Part shown: one piece after another, positions 1 through 5,288 of the stretch | Position numbering within the stretch: the first letter of the stretch is position 1 | How the letters are laid out: every line of letters starts with the position of its first letter | Source: Chloroflexi bacterium RIFCSPLOWO2_02_FULL_71_16 | Lineage (GTDB): Bacteria; Chloroflexota; Limnocylindria; P2-11E | Direction of reading: 5' to 3' | NCBI GenBank assembly: GCA_001795345.1 | Contig: MGON01000074.1 | Span: forward strand, 13,391 to 19,498 | Length of the DNA stretch: 6,108 nucleotides | The notes under the pieces: generated by a model | Told to the model about the DNA's origin: nothing | Seen by the model: only the letters and a program-made list of their open reading frames with translations | The model's database searches: none | Position numbers and translations under genes: made by a program

Positions 1-1500
1 ATCGTCAACGACAACGTCGAGCTGCGTCTCGAGACCTACGTCGGTCGCGACGTCAAGCTCTCGGCCCTCCGCGACGAGTACGACGCGGTCCTCATCTCGG
101 GCGGCTGCTTCGAGCCGAACTACCCGCGCCTCCCCAACGAGGACGCCGACGGGATTTACGGCGGCATCGTGTTCCTCGAGCGCGCCTACCGCGGGCGCCC
201 GGTCGAGGTCGGCCGGCGCGTCGTGGTCCTCGGCGGCGGCTACACCGCGATGGACTGCAGCTCGACCTCCTGGCGTCTCGGCGCGGAAGAGATCTACGTC
301 GTGTACCGCCGCAGCCGCGAGGAGATGGTCGTAGACGAGGAGGAGCTCACCGAGACGCAGCGGGAGGACATCCGCTTCGTCTACCTCGCCTCGCCGGTCG
401 AGTTCCTGGCCGACGATCACGGGCACGTCTCCGGGGTGAAGTTCGTGCGCAACAAGCTCGGCGCTCCCGACAAGAGCGGCCGGCGCTCGCCGGAGCCCAT
501 CGAGGGCTCCGAGTTCGTCATCGAGTGCGACACCGTGCTGCTCGCGCTGGGCCAGGCGCCCGACGCTACCTGGCTCGCCGACGTCCCGGAGTTCCGCGTG
601 AAGCGGGTCCGCGACCTCGAGATCGACCCCGACACGCTTCAGACGAAGGTGCGCAAGATCTTCGTGGCCGGGGACTACCGCACCGGGCCGAGCACGATCA
701 TCGAGGCGGTGGCGGAGGGCCGTTCCGCCGCCCAGCAGATCGCGTGGTTCCTCGACGAGAACGCGCACACCGTCAACGTCCCCGAATACCACGAGGTGGT
801 GACGCTGCGCCGGTCGAGCACGCCGGACAACGTCGGCATCATCGCCGGGGAGGCCGAGCTCGCCCGCGTCTACCACAACATGTCCGCCGACTACGACCGG
901 ATCCCGCGGCAGGAGATGCCGAAGCTCACGAAGCACGACCGCCGCGGGCTGTTCCTCGAGACGAACCAGGGCTACAGCCACGCGCAGGCGGTCGCCGAGT
1001 CGGACCGCTGCCTGAAGTGCAACTTCAACATCGAGATCGTCGGCGAGCTGTGCATCATCTGCGGCGGCTGCGTCGACGTGTGCCCGATGGACGTCATCCA
1101 CATGGTCGACATGGGCGACGTCGTGGACGACGGTGCCATCCCGGCGGTCGGCGAGGCCAAGAAGTGGCAGAACGGCGTGGCCTTCTTCCTCGACGAGACC
1201 GCCTGCATCCGCTGCGCGCTCTGCATCATTCGGTGCCCGACCGACGCCATCACCATGAACCGCTACGGCGCGGTCATGCCGTCGATCGGCCGCACGCTGC
1301 CGAAGGAGTCCCTGGACGACGAGATCCACCTCGACCTCACGGTCGGGGCCGGCAAGGCGATCCGCCCGCTGCCCATGTACGATCCGCGCCTGGCGGCCGG
1401 GCACAAATCCCTGAACGGGAACGGCAACGGGAAGGCCGCTGCGAACGGCAGCGGCCCGGCGGGCGCGGGCGAACGCGACGTCGTGGCTAGCAAGCACTAA
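1..1500 (+). CDS. GltD-type FAD/NAD(P)H oxidoreductase with C-terminal 2x[4Fe-4S] ferredoxin domain (5' partial)
   Basis: The frame is open from base 1, so the true start lies upstream; the GTG at 169 is only an internal codon. Numbering is from base 1 (499 visible residues). The protein resembles the small subunit of glutamate synthase and related flavoproteins. Seen: an NAD(P)H Rossmann motif VVLGGGYTAMDC (about 75-86), then VYRRSREEM (101-109), LALGQAPD (181-188), and the FAD-contacting AGDYRTGPSTIIEA region (from 223). The first FAD-binding GxGxxG segment is missing and presumably upstream. A RCLKC pair (C337, C340) precedes two ferredoxin motifs, C351/354/357/361 and C402/405/408/412, each CxxCxxCxxxCP, suited to two [4Fe-4S] clusters. 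The tail (about 472-490) is a Gly/Asn/Ala-rich linker. It is cytoplasmic, with no membrane helices. Family and cofactors are well supported. The substrate is unknown; the position 15 bases before the cytochrome b gene suggests electron exchange with the quinol-oxidising complex rather than glutamate synthesis. Confidence 0.92.
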   Translation: MVNDNVELRLETYVGRDVKLSALRDEYDAVLISGGCFEPNYPRLPNEDADGIYGGIVFLERAYRGRPVEVGRRVVVLGGGYTAMDCSSTSWRLGAEEIYVVYRRSREEMVVDEEELTETQREDIRFVYLASPVEFLADDHGHVSGVKFVRNKLGAPDKSGRRSPEPIEGSEFVIECDTVLLALGQAPDATWLADVPEFRVKRVRDLEIDPDTLQTKVRKIFVAGDYRTGPSTIIEAVAEGRSAAQQIAWFLDENAHTVNVPEYHEVVTLRRSSTPDNVGIIAGEAELARVYHNMSADYDRIPRQEMPKLTKHDRRGLFLETNQGYSHAQAVAESDRCLKCNFNIEIVGELCIICGGCVDVCPMDVIHMVDMGDVVDDGAIPAVGEAKKWQNGVAFFLDETACIRCALCIIRCPTDAITMNRYGAVMPSIGRTLPKESLDDEIHLDLTVGAGKAIRPLPMYDPRLAAGHKSLNGNGNGKAAANGSGPAGAGERDVVASKH

Positions 1501-1507
1501 GGAGAGG
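1501..1507 (+). promoter_or_regulatory. Ribosome binding site for the cytochrome b6-type gene
   Basis: GGAGAGG directly follows the TAA of the upstream gene and lies 8 bases before the GTG at 1516. It is the strongest Shine-Dalgarno sequence in the window and supports the GTG start. The 15-base gap leaves no room for a promoter or terminator, so the two genes are probably co-transcribed. Confidence 0.75.
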
Positions 1508-1515
1508 TCCAGAGG

Positions 1516-2247
1516 GTGCTCGAGATACCCGCCCAGATCTGGGAGAAGGTCCGCCGCAACTACATCTGGCGCTCGCTCTTCCGGCACGGCTATCCCGACT
1601 CGCGGAAGAACCAGTCGCTCGCGGTCTTCACGAACGTCTTCCTGCACCTGCACCCCGTCAAGGTGCGGCGCCACGCCCTTGCGATCCCCTACACGTGGTG
1701 CATGGGCGGCCTCTCGTTCTTCCTCTTCCTTGTCCTCACGCTGACCGGGACGCTGCTCATGTTCTATTACCGGCCCACGACGGAGTGGGCCTACTCGGAC
1801 ATCAAGGACATGGAGACGGTCGTCGTGTTCGGCCAGCTCTTGCGGAACATGCATCGGTGGGCCGCGCACGGGATGGTCATCACCGTGTTCCTGCACATGG
1901 TCCGCGTCTTCTACACCGGCTCGTACAAGCCGCCGCGCGAGTTCAACTGGGTCGTCGGGACCCTGCTCTTCTTCCTCACGATCATGCTCTCGTACACCGG
2001 CTACCTCCTCCCGTGGGACCAGCTCGCGTTCTGGGCCGTCACCGTCGGCTACAACATCGCCGCAGCGACGCCGGTCATCGGGAACGAGGTCGCCTTCCTG
2101 CTCTTCGGCGGGTTCGAGCTCGGGCCGAACGCGCTCCTCCGCTTCTACGTGCTCCACGTCGTGGGCCTGCCGCTCATCACCGCCTTCCTCATCGCCATCC
2201 ACTTCTGGCGGATCCGGAAGGACGGCGGGATCTCAGGGCCCCTCTAG
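1516..2247 (+). CDS. Cytochrome b6-type subunit (N-terminal half of cytochrome b) of a quinol:cytochrome c oxidoreductase
   Basis: 243 residues, similar to PetB/QcrB (cytochrome b6 is about 215), with an N-terminal extension of some 25 residues. It carries the two b haems across the membrane and helps form the quinol sites. Four helices are visible: A about 61-83, B 113-132, C 146-166, D 208-231. Haem ligands are H113/H127 in helix B (14 apart) and H214/H229 in helix D (15 apart, the b6 spacing; bc1 has 14). C62 in the YTWCMGG segment aligns with Cys35 of cytochrome b6, which binds haem c_i (c_n) covalently. FYYRPT (83-88), TGYLLPWDQ (161-169) and the C-terminal ISGPL are classic b6 signatures. 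GTG start with RBS at 1501-1507. The stop overlaps the next start by one base. Identity is very secure; haem c_i is inferred from the Cys alone. Confidence 0.96.
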   Translation: MLEIPAQIWEKVRRNYIWRSLFRHGYPDSRKNQSLAVFTNVFLHLHPVKVRRHALAIPYTWCMGGLSFFLFLVLTLTGTLLMFYYRPTTEWAYSDIKDMETVVVFGQLLRNMHRWAAHGMVITVFLHMVRVFYTGSYKPPREFNWVVGTLLFFLTIMLSYTGYLLPWDQLAFWAVTVGYNIAAATPVIGNEVAFLLFGGFELGPNALLRFYVLHVVGLPLITAFLIAIHFWRIRKDGGISGPL

Positions 2248-2249
2248 TG
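2245..2249 (+). promoter_or_regulatory. Stop/start overlap TAGTG coupling the two cytochrome b halves
   Basis: The TAG stop of the b6-type gene shares its last G with the GTG start of the subunit IV-like gene. A weak AGGG (2235-2238) lies 8 bases before this GTG. The arrangement suggests translational coupling, which would keep the two halves of cytochrome b equimolar. The coupling is inferred from geometry only. Confidence 0.6.
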
Positions 2250-3020
2250 ACGCTCCAAAGAGGTCCTCAACCGTACCCAGGCCAGGAGAAGCGCCTCCGC
2301 CTGCTCGCGTTCGTCCGGCAGGACTCCGTCGTCCGAGTGGACAAGCGCGTGGAGGACACGGCCATGGTCTGGCCGCACCTCCTGGTCATCGAGTTCATCG
2401 TCGCGATGCTCTGGCTCGTCGCGCTCTTCGTGATCTCGGCGCTCTTCAACGCGCCGCTGCAGGACCACGCCAACCCCGACCGCACGCCGAACCCGTCGAA
2501 GGCGCCCTGGTACCTGCTGCAGCTCCAGGAGCTGCTCCTCCACATGGACAAGGGCCTCGCGGGCGTCATCGTGCCGAGCGTCTGGATCTTCTTCCTCCTG
2601 CCGATCATCCCGTACGTCGATCGGAGCCGCGAGGGCGTGGGCACGTGGTTCACGAACAGCACCGGGAAGAAGATCTTCCTGTTCTCGGCGGTCTACACGA
2701 CGGTGCTCACGTTCGCGCTGATCTTCATCGACGCCGCCGCGAAGAGCGCCGGCTACATCGAGTGGGCGAGCCAGAACCTCCCGGGCGGCAAGGTCCTCAT
2801 CCCCGACTACGTCATCCCGATCACGGTCATGACCGGCCTCTCCGTGCTGCTCGTGGTCCTCGTGAAGAAGCTCTTCGGTGCCGATACGCGGGGCTGGGTG
2901 AACGCCCTCTTCACCGGGTTCGTCTTCGCGTTCCTCGTGCTCGTCTTCGTCGGCACGTCAATGCGCGGACCGGGCATGGACCTCTACGCGCCTTGGAACC
3001 TGCCGACCACGATCGAGTGA
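2247..3020 (+). CDS. Subunit IV-like C-terminal half of cytochrome b, extended to five helices, with APWY Qo motif
   Basis: 257 residues from GTG 2247; ATG 2364 (M40) is a shorter alternative, but it would discard the part before helix E. The equivalent of PetD or the C-terminal half of bc1 cytochrome b, it completes the Qo site facing the Rieske protein and binds no b haem. Helices are about 44-67 (E), 103-124 (F), 142-162 (G), 189-206 and 218-238. PetD has three helices and about 160 residues, so the last two are extra. The region after helix E (ANPDRTPNPSKAPWY, ending at Y89) aligns with the PetD stretch ending in PEWY, so the motif reads A86-P87-W88-Y89 and the usual glutamate is absent. 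E95 follows closely. I recall similar KAPWY sequences in cytochrome b proteins of several non-model phyla. The C-terminus (RGPGMDLYAPW) should be periplasmic. The same DNA could be read in frame from 1695, but that part overlaps the b6 gene and is not real. Confidence 0.93.
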   Translation: MTLQRGPQPYPGQEKRLRLLAFVRQDSVVRVDKRVEDTAMVWPHLLVIEFIVAMLWLVALFVISALFNAPLQDHANPDRTPNPSKAPWYLLQLQELLLHMDKGLAGVIVPSVWIFFLLPIIPYVDRSREGVGTWFTNSTGKKIFLFSAVYTTVLTFALIFIDAAAKSAGYIEWASQNLPGGKVLIPDYVIPITVMTGLSVLLVVLVKKLFGADTRGWVNALFTGFVFAFLVLVFVGTSMRGPGMDLYAPWNLPTTIE

Positions 3021-3027
3021 GGCAGCC

Positions 3028-3582
3028 GTGATCCGCCCGCACGACGAGACCAGCATCCGCGCGGGCGGGCTCGTCGCCCGCATCAAGCGCCGGCATCTCC
3101 TGCGCATGGGCTTCCTGGGCGGGACGCTGCTCGCGGTCGGCGAGCTCACCGCGATCCTCCTGCCGTTCCTCTGGGTCAACAAGATCACCGGCCTCGGCGC
3201 GAAGGTCGCGGTGGGCAAGAAGAGCGACATCCTCTCCAAGTTCCAGGCCACCAACGACGAGCCGCAGCTCTACACCGCGGCGAAGTTCTTCCTGATCCAC
3301 GCGCCCGGCGCGGTCGCCGCGGCCTACCGGCGCTGCACCCACCTCGGCTGCTCGGTGCCGTGGACCCCTTCCGAGGACCAGTTCCACTGCCCGTGCCACG
3401 GGTCGCTCTTCCACAAGAACACCGCCGTCGTGCTGGGCGGCCCCGCGCCGCGTCCGCTCGACCTCTTCCACGTCACGGAGGACGCCGGAGGCACGATCAC
3501 GGTGGACACGAACCCGCTCAACCTCATCACCCGCCAGGGTTCGGAGTGGGACGAGGCCTGGACCGAGGTCCGCGACTCCTGA
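3028..3582 (+). CDS. Rieske [2Fe-2S] iron-sulphur protein of the b6f/bc-type complex
   Basis: 184 residues, a normal length for bacterial Rieske subunits. It takes one electron from quinol at the Qo site and passes it to cytochrome c. An R21-R22 pair in KRRHLL precedes a hydrophobic segment (about 28-50), which fits a Tat-type signal anchor leaving the cluster domain in the periplasm. Cluster ligands are C103 and H105 (CTHLGC) and C121 and H124 (CPCHGS); C108 and C123 would form the stabilising disulphide. S126 is conserved, but the residue two further on is F128, where mitochondrial and b6f proteins have Tyr. GGPAPRPLDLF (137-147) is the usual Pro-loop region. GTG start with GAGG at 3019-3022, inside and just after the preceding TGA. 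The gene sits 7 bases after the subunit IV-like gene. Identity is very secure; Tat export is inferred. Confidence 0.96.
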   Translation: MIRPHDETSIRAGGLVARIKRRHLLRMGFLGGTLLAVGELTAILLPFLWVNKITGLGAKVAVGKKSDILSKFQATNDEPQLYTAAKFFLIHAPGAVAAAYRRCTHLGCSVPWTPSEDQFHCPCHGSLFHKNTAVVLGGPAPRPLDLFHVTEDAGGTITVDTNPLNLITRQGSEWDEAWTEVRDS

Positions 3583-3583
3583 G

Positions 3584-4657
3584 ATGACGATCGACACCAA
3601 CGTCGTCCTGGCGATCCTGTCGATCGTGATGTTCGGGGGCCTCGTCGGGTACTTCCTCTTCCTGATGCGGCATCAGGAGGCCGCCGAGCCGGAGCGCGAG
3701 GTGTACGGCGTCGAGCTCCTCGAGCAGCACTACGAGCCCGGGGCCACGGTCGAGCAGCCCACGCCCTATTTCGTCGCGCCGATCCCGGCCTCGCCCGATC
3801 CGCTCGAGATCTCGGCGAACCTCGACAAGAAGATCCTCCTTGGCGGCCTCATGCTCTTCGCGCTCTTCGGCATGACGGGCCTGTACTTCGTGATCCAGGG
3901 CTTCGCGAGCCCGCTCTATCCGGATGGCGGCATCCGGGCCGCGGCGGTGGAGCATCAGCTGCGCCTCGACGTGCGCCGCGGCAAGGCTCTCTACGCGAGC
4001 CTGTGCTACGACTGCCACGGACGGGACGGGCGCGCGGGCACGAACCCCGAGGGCCAGGTCCTGCCGGGACTGCCGCTGAACAAGGACGCGTTCAAGTACG
4101 AGGTGCTGAAGGACGACCCCTCCGCCCTCGACACCGCGCGGCGGCTCATCGTCACGACCATCCAGCGTGGCCGCAAGCGCGCGGAGCCGGCCTACTCCAT
4201 GCCCGCGTGGCACCGCGCCGAGGGCGGCCCCCTCAGCGACTGGCAGATCAAGCAGCTGACCGACCTGATCATGTACGGCTCCGAGGAGGACTGGGCCGAC
4301 ATGCCGCACGTCCGCGAGGAGCACGCCCAGCCCGTCGCGGAGCAGATCCCGCCGCCGCCGGCGGTCCCCTCGGGTGACGTGGTCGCGGCGAACACGTGCG
4401 CCGTGTGCCACTCGTTCCAGCAGGATCGCCCGAGCACCAACGCGCTCGCGCCGAACCTCTGGAACTACGGCGCGGTCGGTCCGATCAACGCGGAGCTGAA
4501 GGCCCTCAAGGACTCGGGCGACGCGGACTGGCTCGCGAAGTGGGTCTCGAACGCGCCGGAGGTGAAGCCGGGGACGGCCATGCCGGCCTACGGCGGGCAG
4601 CTCGGCGAGGATGGCGTGCGGCTCGTGGTCGAGTACCTTCTGACGCTGGGGAAGTGA
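3584..4657 (+). CDS. Membrane-anchored dihaem cytochrome c subunit
   Basis: 357 residues, starting at ATG one base after the Rieske stop. Helix 1 (about 7-28) is followed by a roughly 54-residue loop beginning MRHQE, predicted cytoplasmic, then helix 2 (about 84-106) and a periplasmic part with two class I-like c domains. Haem motifs are C141-Y-D-C144-H145 and C272-A-V-C275-H276. Likely axial methionines are M206 (YSMPAW) and M333 (GTAMPAY). A Pro-rich linker (about 255-263) separates the domains. It most likely replaces cytochrome c1 or f, carrying electrons from the Rieske cluster to a soluble carrier or terminal oxidase. The two-helix anchor and double c domain differ from monohaem cytochrome f or c1. 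No good Shine-Dalgarno lies close to the ATG, so translation is probably coupled to the Rieske gene. Dihaem nature is certain from the motifs; the partner is inferred from the operon. Confidence 0.94.
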   Translation: MTIDTNVVLAILSIVMFGGLVGYFLFLMRHQEAAEPEREVYGVELLEQHYEPGATVEQPTPYFVAPIPASPDPLEISANLDKKILLGGLMLFALFGMTGLYFVIQGFASPLYPDGGIRAAAVEHQLRLDVRRGKALYASLCYDCHGRDGRAGTNPEGQVLPGLPLNKDAFKYEVLKDDPSALDTARRLIVTTIQRGRKRAEPAYSMPAWHRAEGGPLSDWQIKQLTDLIMYGSEEDWADMPHVREEHAQPVAEQIPPPPAVPSGDVVAANTCAVCHSFQQDRPSTNALAPNLWNYGAVGPINAELKALKDSGDADWLAKWVSNAPEVKPGTAMPAYGGQLGEDGVRLVVEYLLTLGK

Positions 4658-4658
4658 G

Positions 4659-4769
4659 ATGATCGCAGAGGTCGGCGAATCCCAAGAGTTCTACATGGTG
4701 CTGGTCACCGTGGTCTTCCTGCTCGTCGCGATGTACTTCCTGCAGAAGTGGTGGACCACCTACCGCTAG
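4659..4769 (+). CDS. 36-residue single-helix membrane protein, candidate small subunit of the complex
   Basis: A short open frame of 36 residues begins at ATG one base after the stop of the cytochrome c gene, with GGGGAAG (4648-4654) 4 bases upstream as a Shine-Dalgarno, and ends at TAG. The N-terminus is acidic (MIAEVGESQEF), residues about 12-28 form one hydrophobic helix, and the end is aromatic and basic (QKWWTTYR), predicting N-out/C-in topology. Third codon positions are nearly all G or C, as in the flanking genes. Length and architecture recall small subunits such as PetG, PetL, PetN or CcoQ, but I see no clear sequence match. Its position suggests a structural subunit stabilising the cytochrome complex. 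That it is translated is likely; the role is inference. Confidence 0.72.
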   Translation: MIAEVGESQEFYMVLVTVVFLLVAMYFLQKWWTTYR

Positions 4770-4787
4770 ACGCCCGGAGCCGCTGAC

Positions 4788-5288
4788 GTGAGAGAGGCGG
4801 CCCCGCCCCTGCCCAAGCCGCGCCTGCACACGCTCACGCTCCTGGTCGGACGCATCACGACCATCAAGCTCTCGTACTGGACGCTGCTCGCGGTCGCCGA
4901 GATCTGGCTCGGCACGCAGATAGCGCTCTTCGAGGAGCGCTTCCCGGTGTCCCTTGCGGTCATCGCCGTCGCCACCGTCCTCGCTTGCGCCTGGGCGGCA
5001 TGGTCGGCCCGGCGCGCGGACCGCCGCCTCGGAATGCTCGAGCGCTCGCTGCCCGCGGTCGTGACCACTTTCATCGCCGCCTCCGTCGTCGCCACGCCGG
5101 CCAGCCTGCCGCTCCTCTTCATCCAGGTGCAGCGCGCGGGCGAGCAGTGCGCCGTAGGCATCTGCCACTGGGAAGCGGTGTGGTCCTGGGTCGCCGCGGC
5201 GGTCGTCGGCACGTTCGTGATCCCGCTCGTGTTTGCGCTCCGGATGCGGCGTGAGCCTCGGAGCTCTACGGATATCGTGAGCGCGTGA
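4788..5288 (+). CDS. Four-helix membrane protein of unknown function with CX4CH motif
   Basis: 166 residues from GTG, with GGAG (4776-4779) 8 bases upstream. I do not recognise the family. Helices are about 28-48, 54-72, 88-112 and 130-151. Basic clusters in the 2-3 loop (RRADRR, 75-80) and the C-terminus (RMRRE, 152-156) place both termini in the cytoplasm. The short loop between helices 3 and 4 would then be periplasmic and holds C121-x4-C126-H127. CX4CH occurs as a variant haem c motif in some multihaem cytochromes, but it could equally be a disulphide, a metal site or chance. The gene lies 18 bases after the small-protein gene and overlaps the next gene by 4 bases, so it is probably co-transcribed with the cytochrome complex. 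Codon use is slightly less G/C-biased than in the Rieske gene. A role in assembly or electron transfer is possible but unproven. Confidence 0.8.
   Translation: MREAAPPLPKPRLHTLTLLVGRITTIKLSYWTLLAVAEIWLGTQIALFEERFPVSLAVIAVATVLACAWAAWSARRADRRLGMLERSLPAVVTTFIAASVVATPASLPLLFIQVQRAGEQCAVGICHWEAVWSWVAAAVVGTFVIPLVFALRMRREPRSSTDIVSA
5285..5288 (+). promoter_or_regulatory. GTGA start/stop overlap between the last two genes
   Basis: GTG (5285-5287) starts the final gene while TGA (5286-5288) ends the previous one. This 4-base overlap is common in bacterial operons and supports the GTG start. In that frame no ATG or GTG lies between the upstream TGA at 5252 and this GTG. Confidence 0.7.

Noticed and set aside
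169..171. GTG as the start of the flavoprotein gene
   Set aside because: The frame is open back to base 1 and the upstream residues (DAVLISGG, then YPRLPNED) are typical of the family, so the gene begins before the window.
1414..1470. Gly/Asn repeat region as a DNA repeat or regulatory element
   Set aside because: It is a short in-frame low-complexity tail of the flavoprotein; the DNA shows no longer tandem repeat or hairpin that would suggest another role.
1695..2246. In-frame upstream extension of the subunit IV-like gene
   Set aside because: It would overlap most of the cytochrome b6-type gene and reads as Arg/His/Pro-rich nonsense. The GTG at 2247 sits at the stop of that gene and gives a sensible N-terminus.
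3527..4411. 294-codon open frame on the - strand
   Set aside because: It lies antisense to the dihaem cytochrome c gene, whose haem motifs are unmistakable. The predicted product is Arg/Asp/Glu-rich with no recognisable domain.
4770..4787. Possible terminator or promoter between the small protein and the four-helix gene
   Set aside because: Only 18 bases, with no run of T and no stable inverted repeat; the GGAG within it is better read as a ribosome binding site.
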